A DNA stretch of 64,000 nucleotides from Arthrobacter sp. ok362 (GCF_900102785.1 NZ_FNGC01000005.1:215382-279381), one strand, 5' to 3'. Numbered from the stretch's first letter, positions 15,350 to 23,944 are shown. The notes: generated by a model from the sequence alone, not told the origin. Program-made: numbers and translations.

Positions 15350-15379
15350 GTAGTCTACGCCTAGAGTCTACGTTGTAGA
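15350..15379. promoter_or_regulatory. Candidate TetR operator
   Basis: GTAGTCTAC (15350-15358) and TCTAC-GTT-GTAGA (15367-15379) are adjacent palindromes; AGTCTACG is also repeated directly. They lie 66-95 bases upstream of the TetR start, in an AT-rich promoter stretch. Confidence 0.5.
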
Positions 15380-15555
15380 GAAGTTGTTTTGAGTGGTTCC
15401 GCGGCACATGGATTTCCAGCCCAACAACGCTTTATCCCCGGATCCGCGGTGACGGAGCAGTCCGGAATCATGCTTCAGCGCCCCGTGCGGCCTTGACGCT
15501 TAGCTGCTGTAGCCACATGGCGGCACAAAATGCACCGCAAGGAAACGAGCCACTC

Positions 15556-15813
15556 ATGGCAATTTCTCAATACGACCAATTCCTGCAGGAATCCACCACC
15601 AAAGACCCCGGATCCGACCACGCCCTTGGCGGGGACTGCCTCTACGGCCTGTACACCAGCTGGTGCTTCCTGAAGCAGATCACGCCCCGCCCCGAAGATG
15701 CCTTCTGGGCGGCCATGAAAGAGAAGCAGATCCATCCCAAACGCACCGGCCTCCGCATGAAAGGACCGGCCGCAGCGGACTACATCCTGGCCAGCTACCC
15801 GGGCCTGGTCTGA
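15556..15813 (+). CDS. Hypothetical small actinobacterial protein
   Basis: An 85-residue soluble protein: MAISQYDQFLQESTTKDPGSDHALGGDCLYGLYTSWCFLKQITPRPEDAFWAAMKEKQ, ending GPAAADYILASYPGLV. I do not recognise a characterised family, although the LYGLYTSWC and GPAAADYIL segments look conserved-domain-like rather than random. The ATG at 15556 is preceded by a distant AAGGAAACGAG purine stretch. It is the first of three closely spaced small rightward genes, with 5 bases between its stop and the next start, so the set is likely an operon. Confidence 0.7.
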   Translation: MAISQYDQFLQESTTKDPGSDHALGGDCLYGLYTSWCFLKQITPRPEDAFWAAMKEKQIHPKRTGLRMKGPAAADYILASYPGLV

Positions 15814-15818
15814 CCCGG

Positions 15819-16289
15819 ATGACAGTCACGTCGAGCACGTACCTGCCCCGGGATGCCGACCAGCCCCGAGGGCGCCGGCCATGGTGCGCCACATGCGACA
15901 CCGACCGGCACCTCCTCCTGGACTCGGTCACCACGATGAATCCGCAGCAGGAGACCCTCGCGGCCGCCATCAGCTGCACCACTTGCGGGGGCTCGCACGT
16001 GGTGGCTACGACCGCGGCCTTCCTCGCAGCCATCCCGGGGCGGAGCGGGAACAGCGGCGGCGCCGCGCCTAGGGAGGACGTCTACCGCCACTGCCAGGAG
16101 CCGATGTCCGCGGTGGACCCAGAGCGCCGCAGCGCGCAACGGCCGGTTTCCACTCACGCCGGGACCCCGGATTTTCTGGGCGACTATCTCCGGACACGTG
16201 TTCTGCGGTGCCGGTGCGGGTTTCAGATGGAAATCCCCCGTCCCATGACAGGCAGTATCCTCCCGGGTCTGTATCCAACAAAGTATTAG
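15819..16289 (+). CDS. Hypothetical protein with zinc-finger-like cysteine pairs
   Basis: A 156-residue protein. It has CATC near residue 23, CTTC near residue 53, and a C-terminal CRCGF, giving a likely zinc-binding arrangement (RPWCATCDTDRHLLLDSV ... ISCTTCGGSHVV). No known catalytic motif was seen. The ATG lies 5 bases after the preceding gene's stop, so it is translated from the same message. It is probably a small zinc-ribbon protein; function unknown. Confidence 0.65.
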   Translation: MTVTSSTYLPRDADQPRGRRPWCATCDTDRHLLLDSVTTMNPQQETLAAAISCTTCGGSHVVATTAAFLAAIPGRSGNSGGAAPREDVYRHCQEPMSAVDPERRSAQRPVSTHAGTPDFLGDYLRTRVLRCRCGFQMEIPRPMTGSILPGLYPTKY

Positions 16290-16298
16290 GGACGCATC

Positions 16299-16451
16299 GT
16301 GACCAATCACAGCACACCCACCACCGGGCACCCCGCGGCCCACAATCAACAACCCGGACTTATGGACATGGATCTGTCCCCGCAGGGGCTTGCGGATGCC
16401 CCGGCGAACGAAGTCGACCCCGACAGCCTCGTCTACACCGGCAACAGCTAA
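16299..16451 (+). CDS. Small hypothetical protein, 50 residues
   Basis: A 50-codon frame starting with GTG, with AGGGA 7 bases upstream and 9 bases after the previous stop: it begins MTNHSTPTTGHPAAHNQQPG and ends PDSLVYTGNS. It is hydrophilic, rich in Pro, Asn and His, likely disordered, with no recognised family. Its stop overlaps the stop of the converging PhzF-like gene by 4 bases (16448-16451). The ribosome binding site and tight spacing support it as the third gene of a small operon. Confidence 0.5.
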   Translation: MTNHSTPTTGHPAAHNQQPGLMDMDLSPQGLADAPANEVDPDSLVYTGNS

Positions 16452-17332
16452 ACGGCTGAGCTGTTGCCCGTAGCGGCGGGGATGCGGACGGCCCTGCCGC
16501 TGACCACTATTCCGCCGGCAGCGGGAATGTCCACTGTGAGGAGGCTCGGGCGGCCGACGTGCCGTCCCTGGTGGATCAAGACCCTCGACGGGGGCTCGAC
16601 CAGGCCCAGGATGCGCAGGTAAGCGCCGACCGCCGCCGCGGCGGCCCCTGTTGCGGGGTCCTCCGTGATGGCTCCCACAGGGAACAGATTCCGGGCTTCG
16701 AATTCGCCATCTGCCATGCGGTACAGGACGGCTACCGTTGCGGCCCAGCCCTGTGCGTCCATGAGCTGGCGCACCGCCTCCGGATCGAAGCCAAAGGAGT
16801 CGAAAAGGTTGCGGACGGCGAAGACCAGCACCGGATGCCAGTTCCCCGAATACGCGATTCGCGGCGGATAGGCCGGATCGAGATCGGCCAGCCCGACGCC
16901 GAGCAAGCCCAGGAGGTCGGCCAGGACGTTGTCGTCGAATGCGGCCAGCTTTGGTTCAACGGCGGTGAACGATGCGGTGATGTCGGCGCCGTCGCCCGCT
17001 GTTTCGATGAGGACGGGGCCGACCGGGGTGTCGAAGGTGAAGGATCCTGCCCCGTCGCGTGCGCTCAGGGCAACGGCCAGCGCAATGGTCGCATGGCCGC
17101 AGAATGGCACCTCGGCGATCGGCGAGAAGTATCGGACCCGGCTCCGGCGCGGGTCCCCGTCGACGCCCGGCTCCGTCACGAAGGCCGTTTCGGCGTACCC
17201 GACGGCGGCCGCCACCGCCAGCATCCCGGCATCGTCCAGATGGCTGGCATCCAGCACCAGTCCGGCGGGATTACCGCCGTTTGGCGTCCTGGAAAAGGCT
17301 GCATAACGGAGGACCTCGGGGGTGTTTTCCAT
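16448..17332 (-). CDS. PhzF-family isomerase-like protein
   Basis: A 294-residue PhzF-type protein (diaminopimelate-epimerase fold). Family signatures are RTPNGGNPAGLVLD, YAETAFV with the catalytic-type glutamate, SPIAEVPFCGHATIALA, and EDPATGAAAAAVGAYL. PhzF enzymes isomerise small acidic substrates, but most genomic copies have no known role. The start MENTPEVLRY is chosen because GGGAGG precedes it by 8 bases. It is monocistronic and converges on the small-gene operon. Confidence 0.88.
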   Translation of the reverse strand: MENTPEVLRYAAFSRTPNGGNPAGLVLDASHLDDAGMLAVAAAVGYAETAFVTEPGVDGDPRRSRVRYFSPIAEVPFCGHATIALAVALSARDGAGSFTFDTPVGPVLIETAGDGADITASFTAVEPKLAAFDDNVLADLLGLLGVGLADLDPAYPPRIAYSGNWHPVLVFAVRNLFDSFGFDPEAVRQLMDAQGWAATVAVLYRMADGEFEARNLFPVGAITEDPATGAAAAAVGAYLRILGLVEPPSRVLIHQGRHVGRPSLLTVDIPAAGGIVVSGRAVRIPAATGNSSAV

Positions 17333-17614
17333 ACCCCGATCCTCCCACGGCCAGCCGCCGCGGCCGCGGTGATCCACTAGTGCTCACGGTTGGTTTCGGC
17401 CGGCTGCAGCCGAGCGCGCGTTCCCCCCTTTTCCGGGGTGAGTTTCTGTGCCCCTGACGTTTCGTTTGAGACCTGCCAGGTGGTGCCTCGGCCGAGGGCT
17501 CTGGTCCCCGTCGACGCTCGGCCCCTTTTGGGCGCAATGGCGGACGACGACAGAGCGGCAAACGGGTAAACAGCCAGCGAATTGGAAAATAAAGCATATT
17601 TTTTTTGAAACATT

Positions 17615-17633
17615 TGACTCAAGATTTGAGTCA
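17615..17633. promoter_or_regulatory. Perfect 19-bp inverted repeat, operator candidate
   Basis: TGACTCAA-GAT-TTGAGTCA, perfect 8-bp arms with a 3-base spacer, just after an AT-rich tract. This looks like a repressor or activator site for the levan genes. The binding protein is not encoded nearby. Confidence 0.5.
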
Positions 17634-17655
17634 TGGCACGCGCCCGGAGATGTTG

Positions 17656-17669
17656 TGCAAGCGCTTACA
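17656..17669. promoter_or_regulatory. LacI-type operator candidate
   Basis: TGCAAGCGCTTACA centred on AAGCGCTT, the classical core of LacI/GalR family operators for sugar utilisation genes. It lies about 250 bases upstream of levansucrase. No LacI gene is in the window. Confidence 0.5.
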
Positions 17670-17922
17670 TGCCGCGGGTTCGGGGCCTCTTTCGTGCCGG
17701 AAATGTGGTTTTGAATCCTCGCCAGCACTGTCTACGGTGATGTACGTCCAGGAAGTCAGCACCCTCCTGGGCCACCAGGCGGGACCCTACCGAGGTCCCG
17801 TCCCCTCGACACAATGGCGTCCTCGATGACGCCTGCGGTGTCATCGGGGTTGCCGGAGTTTCGGGGAATGAGGGCACACGCCCGTCTTCCACGAATGGTC
17901 TCACTCCGCGAGAAGAGCAATA

Positions 17923-19521
17923 ATGCACGAGCACCCCAATACACCCCGGAAGCTGCGGTGGCGTTCTGTCGCCGCGGCACTGGCAGCGGCCGTTGCGGCC
18001 TCCGTCTTCCTTTCCGTCCCGTCGGCGCAGGCAAACGCGCCCTCGGATCCGCCGAGCGGCGGGCAGATGCCGGCTCCGACGCCCGGCTTCCCCCTACCCA
18101 CTAAGCACACCCAGCAGCCGTTCGATCCAGCCGCGGCCTTCACCTCCAAGTGGACGCGTGCGGATGCCAAGCAGATCATGGCCCAAAGCAGCACAACCGT
18201 GTCCCCGGGCCAGAATTCCATGAACCCGAACGTCACCATGCCGGAAATCCCCGAGGACTTCCCGGCCATGAACGACGACGTGTGGGTTTGGGACACCTGG
18301 TCCCTGACCGACGAGAACGCGAACCAGATCAGCTACAAGGGCTGGGACGTCATCTTCTCACTCGTTGCCGACCGCCACGCCGGCTACGGCTTCGACCAGC
18401 GGCACTGGAACGCCCGGATCGGCTATTTCTTCCGCAAGACCAACGCCGACCCGGCCAAGGACAAGTGGAACTATGGTGGACACCTGTTCCTGGACAACAC
18501 GTCCATCGGCAACACCGAATGGTCCGGTTCCACCCGTCTGATGCAGGGGAACCACGTCAACGTCTTCTACACGGCAACCACGTTCTACGACGTTGCCGAG
18601 CGCAACGCCGGCGGCGGCGGAATCGCCCCGGATGCCGTAATTGCCAAGGCGCTGGGCAACATCCACGCTGACAAGAACGGCGTGAGCTTCGACGGCTTCG
18701 AACACACCAAGCTCCTTGCGCCGGACGGCGTCATGTACCAGAACAAGGCCCAGAACCCCGGATTCGCCTTCCGTGACCCGTACACGTTCGAAGACCCGGC
18801 GCACCCGGGCAAGACCTTCATGGTCTTCGAAGGCAATACCGGCGGCAAACGGGGCGACTACAAGTGCACGGACGAGGACCTTGGCTACCAGCCCGGCGAT
18901 CCCCACGCCGAATCCACGAACACCGTGAACGCCACGACCGGTTCGTGGTTCCAGACCGCCAACGTAGGCCTGGCCGTGGCGGACAACAAGGACCTGACAA
19001 AGTGGCACTTCCTGCCGCCGATCCTCTCCGCCAACTGCGTCAACGACCAGACCGAGCGTCCGCAGATTTTCATCCAGAACGAGGGCGGCAAGAACAAGTA
19101 CTACCTGTTCACCATCAGTCACCAGTTCACGTACGCGGATGGAATGCGCGGCCCTGATGGCGTCTACGGCTTTGTCGGCGACGGTGTCCGTTCCGACTAC
19201 CAGCCCATGAACAACAGTGGCCTGACTCTGGCATCCCCCACGGACCTGAACATGCCAGCCAATGCACCCGAAGGGCCGGATCCCCGCCAGAACGGCCGCC
19301 AGTTCCAGGCTTACTCGCACTACGTGCAGCCGGGCGGACTGGTGCAGTCCTTCATCGACAACGTAAACGGTGTCCGCGGCGGTTCACTCTCGCCCACCGT
19401 GAAGATCAACTTCCGCAACGGAGTTTCGGCAGTTGACCGCACCTTCGGCCAGAACGGTCTGGGCCCGTTCGGGTACCTGCCCACGAACGTCAACGTCGGC
19501 GGTACCGGGCTCTACAAGTAG
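17923..19521 (+). CDS. Levansucrase (GH68), secreted
   Basis: A 532-residue secreted fructosyltransferase that polymerises the fructose of sucrose into levan. A Sec signal peptide occupies residues 1-38 (basic start, hydrophobic AAALAAAVAASVFLSV, cleavage near AQANA). The GH68 catalytic triad is visible: nucleophile D124 in VWVWDTW, transition-state stabiliser D285 in FRDPY, acid/base E378 in TERPQ. Length is usual for the family. The ATG has AAGAG 5 bases upstream. A strong hairpin follows the stop, and a membrane-anchored GH32 enzyme is encoded downstream, so synthesis and breakdown of fructan are paired. Confidence 0.93.
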   Translation: MHEHPNTPRKLRWRSVAAALAAAVAASVFLSVPSAQANAPSDPPSGGQMPAPTPGFPLPTKHTQQPFDPAAAFTSKWTRADAKQIMAQSSTTVSPGQNSMNPNVTMPEIPEDFPAMNDDVWVWDTWSLTDENANQISYKGWDVIFSLVADRHAGYGFDQRHWNARIGYFFRKTNADPAKDKWNYGGHLFLDNTSIGNTEWSGSTRLMQGNHVNVFYTATTFYDVAERNAGGGGIAPDAVIAKALGNIHADKNGVSFDGFEHTKLLAPDGVMYQNKAQNPGFAFRDPYTFEDPAHPGKTFMVFEGNTGGKRGDYKCTDEDLGYQPGDPHAESTNTVNATTGSWFQTANVGLAVADNKDLTKWHFLPPILSANCVNDQTERPQIFIQNEGGKNKYYLFTISHQFTYADGMRGPDGVYGFVGDGVRSDYQPMNNSGLTLASPTDLNMPANAPEGPDPRQNGRQFQAYSHYVQPGGLVQSFIDNVNGVRGGSLSPTVKINFRNGVSAVDRTFGQNGLGPFGYLPTNVNVGGTGLYK

Positions 19522-19537
19522 TGCAGTAGGCACTCAT

Positions 19538-19575
19538 GAGGCGGAAGCGTCCGGAATTCCGGGCGCTTCCGCCTC
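19538..19575. terminator. Strong hairpin after levansucrase
   Basis: GAGGCGGAAGCG-T-CCGGAATTCCGG-G-CGCTTCCGCCTC folds on itself almost completely (T·G is the only imperfect pair). It lies 16 bases after the levansucrase stop. There is no T-tract, so it may be a partial terminator or mRNA stabiliser between the two levan genes. Confidence 0.65.
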
Positions 19576-19625
19576 CGCACATACAGGCCATAGCTGGGGC
19601 GGGATGGCTTCCACCAGAACCAGGA

Positions 19626-21377
19626 ATGAATTATGAAAAACCTCGAACGCCCGCTGAGGCTGAAAAATTGAACCCATTTCGACGCCGGGAACTGCCACCG
19701 TGGCGGCCTGCAGTTTCGCTTGCCAGACGGATCGGCCGACAGGTCGTAGAGGGGGTCTCTTCCAGAACGCCGGGCCACCGGACGATCTGGATTGTGTTGG
19801 CAGCAGCTGCTGCGGCTGTTCTGATCGCGGTGGCGCTGATTCCTGCGGCGGGATCCCGGCCGGGCGCCCAGAGCCAGGCCGAGCAGGCGCATTCGGCTTT
19901 CGACCGGCCCGAGGGGGCATCCGAGTTCCGGCCGAGCTATCACATCACGCCCCGGACGAACTGGATGAATGATCCGCAGCGCCCGATTCTGCTGGACGGT
20001 GTGTGGCACTACTACTACCTCTACAACGCCGGGTACCCGAAGGAGAACGGCACCGAGTGGTACCACCTGACAAGCACAGACCTGGTGCACTGGAAGGACG
20101 AGGGGGTGGCGATCGCCAAGTACAAGAACGGGCTGGGCGACATCGAGACCGGAAGCGCCGTGGTGGACAAAGACAACTCGGCCGGCTTTGGCCAAGGAGC
20201 CGTGATCGCGGTCATGACGCAGCAGGATCAGGGAATCCAGCGGCAATCCCTGTTCTATTCCACCGACAACGGGTACTCCTTCACCGCGTATGCGCAGAAC
20301 CCGGTCATGGAAAACCCCGGCGAACCGAACTGGCGGGATCCCAAGATCATCCGCGATGAAGCCCACGGCCAATGGGTGATGGCCCTGGCCGAAGGCGACA
20401 AAATCGGCATGTATACGTCGCCGGACCTGAAGAAGTGGCGCTACGCTTCGGGCGTCGAACGCCCCGGTCTGGGCGCCCTCGAATGCCCGGACCTCTTCCA
20501 GTTGGATCTCGACGGTGAGCCATCCAAACGGACCTGGGTCCTTGCCGCAAGCGCCAATGGGAGCGACGAGGGATTCACTACGGGCGTTGCCTACTGGACT
20601 GGCGAGTGGGACGGAACCCGGTTCACCCCGTCCGGCGCGCCGCATCAGTGGCTCGACGCCGGCTCCGACTTCTACGCCGCCGTGACGTGGGATGATCCGA
20701 GACTCACCGAAAGCCAGCGGATGTCCTCCCGGCACGCTATCGGGTGGATGAACAACTGGGCGTACGCCCGGCAGCTGCCCACCGAGGACTGGCACGGCGG
20801 CACCGACTCCATTGTGCGCGACATACGACTAGAAACTATCGCGGGAAAGCCGACGCTTGTGTCGAACCCCTCCGCCGCCATGAAGTCCATTGAAGGCCCG
20901 GTGGCAACAACTGGGGAACGTCGATTGACACGGGATGGCGCAGGACAGTTGCCGCCTCCGGAGGGCGGGGCGTACCGGCTCGATGTGACTCTTGAGCGAA
21001 CGGCGGACGACGACGGATCCGAAGCGAGGATCGAGCTCGGAAGCGACGGGGGAACGTTCGCGACGGTCGGATATGACTTTGCCGACGAATCGGCATTCAT
21101 TGCCCGCGAGGCTGATGCTGCCGCCACCGGCAAGGCCGAAATCAGTCCGGACTATCGGGCATCGCGACGCGCAGTCAGCCCAGCGCGTGACGGGAAAGTG
21201 GAGCTATCGATTTTCGTCGACTATTGCTCGGTGGAGGTTTTCATCAACGGCGGGGAAAAGACCATGACGTCACTCGTTTTCCCCACCGCGGGGACGCCGA
21301 GCATCAGAGCCGTCACGGCCGGGGGCACGCTGACGCTAAAGTCCTTCAGCTCCAGGCGGTTGGCCTCCACGCACTGA
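19626..21377 (+). CDS. Membrane-anchored GH32 fructan hydrolase (levanase/inulinase type)
   Basis: A 583-residue protein with a cytoplasmic N-terminal segment, one membrane anchor (residues about 54-74, TIWIVLAAAAAAVLIAVALI) and an extracellular GH32 domain. The catalytic residues are seen in WMNDPQ (nucleophile near D116), WRDPKI (stabiliser) and ECPDLF (acid/base), and a C-terminal beta-sandwich runs from about residue 430. It should release fructose from levan, inulin or sucrose at the cell surface. The ATG at 19626 is chosen because the frame upstream lies in the terminator hairpin; its AGGA is directly adjacent to the ATG, so translation may be weak. Confidence 0.88.
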   Translation: MNYEKPRTPAEAEKLNPFRRRELPPWRPAVSLARRIGRQVVEGVSSRTPGHRTIWIVLAAAAAAVLIAVALIPAAGSRPGAQSQAEQAHSAFDRPEGASEFRPSYHITPRTNWMNDPQRPILLDGVWHYYYLYNAGYPKENGTEWYHLTSTDLVHWKDEGVAIAKYKNGLGDIETGSAVVDKDNSAGFGQGAVIAVMTQQDQGIQRQSLFYSTDNGYSFTAYAQNPVMENPGEPNWRDPKIIRDEAHGQWVMALAEGDKIGMYTSPDLKKWRYASGVERPGLGALECPDLFQLDLDGEPSKRTWVLAASANGSDEGFTTGVAYWTGEWDGTRFTPSGAPHQWLDAGSDFYAAVTWDDPRLTESQRMSSRHAIGWMNNWAYARQLPTEDWHGGTDSIVRDIRLETIAGKPTLVSNPSAAMKSIEGPVATTGERRLTRDGAGQLPPPEGGAYRLDVTLERTADDDGSEARIELGSDGGTFATVGYDFADESAFIAREADAAATGKAEISPDYRASRRAVSPARDGKVELSIFVDYCSVEVFINGGEKTMTSLVFPTAGTPSIRAVTAGGTLTLKSFSSRRLASTH

Positions 21378-21431
21378 CCAGTGACTTGCGGCCCTGTCCA
21401 CGGTGCACCGCACGACGGGGAAAAGAATCTC

Positions 21432-22106
21432 TTAGCGGAGATAGTCCGGGGCCGCTTCCAGACCGAAGTACTTCTCAAGGGTCATCCCGGTGCTTTGGAT
21501 ATCCCCGGCGATGGGCCGTCCCACATAGCGCAGATGCCATGGCTCGTAGGTGTAGCCGGTAGTGGCCTCGGCCCCGGCCGGATATCGGATGATGAATCCG
21601 TACTCCCAGCCGTGCTCAGCCGCCCACCGCCCCGCCGGGGTATTTGCGAAGCAGGCTTGCAGGGCGCAGATTCCGCTGGCATTGCCAATGTCCATCGCCA
21701 GGCCGGTCTGGTGTTCGCTGTAGCCGGGCCTGGCGGCAAGGGTATCCGCCGTCGCCTGTCCGTACTGGCGCACGTAGCTGTCATAGAGGCTGGCCTGCTC
21801 GCTGAACGAACGGTAGCCGCTGATCGGCATGATGTTCACGCCGCCTGCCTTGGCGGCTTTGGCAAACTGCTTGTAGGCGTCCGCGGCCTGCGTCCGCAAC
21901 CGTTCCCCCTGGACTCTGACCAGTTGCCCCGGCACATACCCGACCGGGTTCAGTTGCCGATGCTTGTTGACCACCACCTGCAGACTGGAGGCAGAATTGA
22001 AGTCGTAACCCACTGCGGCCACTGCCGTCACCGACGGTGCGATCATGCCGAGCGAAAGCACAAGCCCCGCCACAGCACCTGTCATCCTGCTGATTCCTTT
22101 AAGCAC
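21432..22106 (-). CDS. D-alanyl-D-alanine carboxypeptidase, VanY type (M15B)
   Basis: A 224-residue exported zinc peptidase. The signal peptide is LKGISRMTGAVAGLVLSLGMIAPSVTAVAA. The M15 motifs are SGYRSFSEQASLY, SEHQTGLAMDIG (the zinc-binding SxHxxGxAxD) and EPWHLRYVG (the second zinc His). It trims D-Ala from peptidoglycan stem peptides. The GTG at 22106 gives the best n-region for export and follows GGGGG; the internal ATG 6 codons later is an alternative. It faces the GH32 gene convergently. Confidence 0.88.
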   Translation of the reverse strand: MLKGISRMTGAVAGLVLSLGMIAPSVTAVAAVGYDFNSASSLQVVVNKHRQLNPVGYVPGQLVRVQGERLRTQAADAYKQFAKAAKAGGVNIMPISGYRSFSEQASLYDSYVRQYGQATADTLAARPGYSEHQTGLAMDIGNASGICALQACFANTPAGRWAAEHGWEYGFIIRYPAGAEATTGYTYEPWHLRYVGRPIAGDIQSTGMTLEKYFGLEAAPDYLR

Positions 22107-22236
22107 GATGGCCCCCAAGAATTGTCCGGAACAGATTCGGGAACTCTACCGGTCGGCTGGGGCCATAGTCGAGGGGGCGCGTTGGCGGCCGCGACGGCCA
22201 GTGGGCAATCCATCAAGTTCCGCGGAGTGCGGAGTC

Positions 22237-22731
22237 TTAGTTTTGGTGTTCGCGGCTTTGCCTCATGGAGATCACTTCCCACATCTGGTCACCCATCGGG
22301 GTACACCTGACAACCTCGGATCCCTGGAAGCCAAGCGACTCGTAGAGGCTTCGGGCTGCGGTGTTGTGCGCGATCACGCCCAGAGTCAATTCGGTTACGG
22401 TCGTCGTCCCGTAGGCTGTGGCCTTCAACAGCTCCATCAGCTTCCGCCCCAATCCTTCGCCCCGGCGGCCGGGATCAACGATGACGGAGCCGAGCCGACA
22501 TGCCCGTGCCTCATCGTCGAGCAGCAGGGTGCCGTGCCCGACAATCGCTCCGGTGGTTTCATCGATTCCAGTCCAGTACTGGCGGTTCGCATTGGTCAGG
22601 TACCTCTCCAGCTGGAACCGGTTTAGTGGCCACGAGAACGTAGGCCCTGTCCACAGCACCATGGCCTCCTCGTCGGGAATCCAGCTCAGGAAAACGTCCA
22701 GATCGGCGACTGACGTGGGCCTTAGCAACAT
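22237..22731 (-). CDS. GNAT-family N-acetyltransferase
   Basis: A 164-residue GNAT enzyme: MLLRPTSVADLDVFLSWIPDEEAMVLWTGPTFSWPL, then the acetyl-CoA pyrophosphate loop VDPGRRGEGLGRKLMELL, and the C-terminal motif AHNTAARSLYESLGF. The substrate is unknown. AGGA lies immediately before the ATG, so the mRNA leader may be very short. It is 130 bases upstream of the VanY gene on the same strand. Confidence 0.86.
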   Translation of the reverse strand: MLLRPTSVADLDVFLSWIPDEEAMVLWTGPTFSWPLNRFQLERYLTNANRQYWTGIDETTGAIVGHGTLLLDDEARACRLGSVIVDPGRRGEGLGRKLMELLKATAYGTTTVTELTLGVIAHNTAARSLYESLGFQGSEVVRCTPMGDQMWEVISMRQSREHQN

Positions 22732-22742
22732 TCCTGCATTCT

Positions 22743-23081
22743 ATGAGCTTTGACTTCGTGCAGAAGAACCCGCAGACCGTGCAGAAGGTCATGTCAACGC
22801 CTTCGTCGGTGCGCTCCGCTTCATCAACAGCCACACAGCCGCCGAGATCGCGGCCAAGATGCCCAAGGAATACGCCAACGCCGGTCAGGCCCTGTATGAG
22901 AAATCCATCAACGACACCAAAACCATGTTCAACAAAGACGGCATGATGAACGCCGACGGCGCCAAGAACGTCCTGAGCATCCCTGGATAAATACTTCACT
23001 AACGTCAAGGGCAAGGCCTCGACCATCGACCTGGCAAAGACCTACACCACCGAGTTCGCAAGCAAGGTCCCCGCATCGTAG
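22743..23081 (+). pseudogene. 3' remnant of an ABC transporter solute-binding protein gene
   Basis: A conserved C-terminal tail is visible across two frameshifts: FVQKNPQTVQKV, shift near 22790, then VNAFVGALRFINSHTAAEIAAKMPKEYANAGQALYEKSINDTKTMFNKDGMMNADGAKNVLSI, shift near 22983 (an extra base before CCTGG), then LDKYFTNVKGKASTIDLAKTYTTEFASKVPAS and a stop. This is the end of an NMT1/SsuA/TauA-type substrate-binding protein (nitrate, sulfonate or taurine import). The rest of the gene, the permease and the ATPase are absent, so it is a dead fragment. Confidence 0.75.
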
Positions 23082-23236
23082 GCTGAGGCAGCTATATAGG
23101 TGACCACGTGCGCCGCTGTCGCCAACGACGGGGGCGCACGTGTGAGCGGCACGACCGAGACGGCCGGTGCGTTCAAGCCGAGCTGCAGACCGGTGATGGC
23201 GGCAGCGCCGATGACCTGCAGCGGCATAAGTGGCAT
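23042..23236 (-). CDS. Possible short hydrophobic protein of unknown function
   Basis: A 64-codon frame starting 6 bases after the stop of the upstream membrane-protein gene, with AAGGA 3 bases before the ATG. It reads MPLMPLQVIGAAAITGLQLG and continues NAPAVSVVPLTRAPPSLATAAHVV. It runs antisense into the solute-binding-protein remnant, so it may be a truncated gene joined to foreign sequence. Family unknown; treat as doubtful. Confidence 0.25.
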   Translation of the reverse strand: MPLMPLQVIGAAAITGLQLGLNAPAVSVVPLTRAPPSLATAAHVVTYIAASAYDAGTLLANSVV

Positions 23237-23242
23237 AGATCC

Positions 23243-23935
23243 TTAGCCCAGCAGGGAGACGGCGTGGGCGATCACGAGCGCCAGGAGAACGAATCCACTG
23301 GCGGCTTCGAGTCCCATCATCATTTTGGCTCGGGGTGACAGAGGCATGGTGTCGGTGGGACTGAAGGCCATGGAGTTGGAAAGGGAGAAATAGGTGTAGT
23401 CGACGAAGGAGGCCACCCAGCCGCTCTTGACTGAGGACCGCGTCGCAACTTCCGTGACGGCGTCGTGGTCTTCGTCCTGGGGAAACCGGAAGTCAGCGGC
23501 CGGGAGGTTGTCCCGGTGGGTATTCCGCCGTGCGACCGGTCCACCGCGGTCCAGCTCCCAGAAGACCAGGGCGAAAGCGATGACGTTTGTTACCCAGATC
23601 TGCAGTGCTGCCAGAAGGAGTGTGCGCCCGTCGCCGCTGCTGGAGTCGGTCAGCAGAATGATGAGTTGCACCAGGGCGACGCCATTGGCTGCGACGAGGA
23701 GGAGTGCCTGGCCCGTGGCTAATCGTTTGGACCAGCGTGTCTCCTTGTGCAGGCGGCGGGGGTTAAGGATCAGTAGGGGAATCAGCATCACGAGTCCGAT
23801 TCCCACCACTGTGTAGCGGATGGCCGGCAGGAAGGCGCTGGGAAGGGCGGCATAGAGGCCCAGCGCGATGAGCAGCCCGATTACGGCCGGCCAGCGGTGT
23901 TCAGCGCTGTCCTTCGGGTTCGCAATATCAGACAT
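23243..23935 (-). CDS. Integral membrane protein of unknown function (DUF1345-like)
   Basis: A 230-residue protein with about five membrane segments (WPAVIGLLIALGLYAAL, YTVVGIGLVMLIPLLI, GQALLLVAANGVALVQLIILL, LQIWVTNVIAFALVFWELD, and the C-terminal GLEAASGFVLLALVIAHAVSLL). The segment YTYFSLSNSMAFSPTDTMPLSPRAKMMMGLEAA resembles the re-entrant, channel-like loop seen in DUF1345 and related small ion-channel-like proteins, but no selectivity-filter GYG is present. Function unknown. The ribosome binding site is weak. Confidence 0.75.
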   Translation of the reverse strand: MSDIANPKDSAEHRWPAVIGLLIALGLYAALPSAFLPAIRYTVVGIGLVMLIPLLILNPRRLHKETRWSKRLATGQALLLVAANGVALVQLIILLTDSSSGDGRTLLLAALQIWVTNVIAFALVFWELDRGGPVARRNTHRDNLPAADFRFPQDEDHDAVTEVATRSSVKSGWVASFVDYTYFSLSNSMAFSPTDTMPLSPRAKMMMGLEAASGFVLLALVIAHAVSLLG

Positions 23936-23944
23936 CCATCGAGT

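Larger units (their letters stand above)
17378..17922. other. Intergenic promoter region before levansucrase
   Basis: 545 bases without a convincing gene. It holds an AT-rich tract (about 17585-17620) and two operator-like palindromes listed separately. Short frames here lack ribosome binding sites and family patterns. It probably contains the promoter and a long leader for the levan genes. Confidence 0.5.

Noticed and set aside
17640..17720. Possible tRNA-like GC-rich fold with a GGGTTCG segment
   Set aside because: No acceptor stem or anticodon arm can be drawn; the segment fits a LacI-type operator better.
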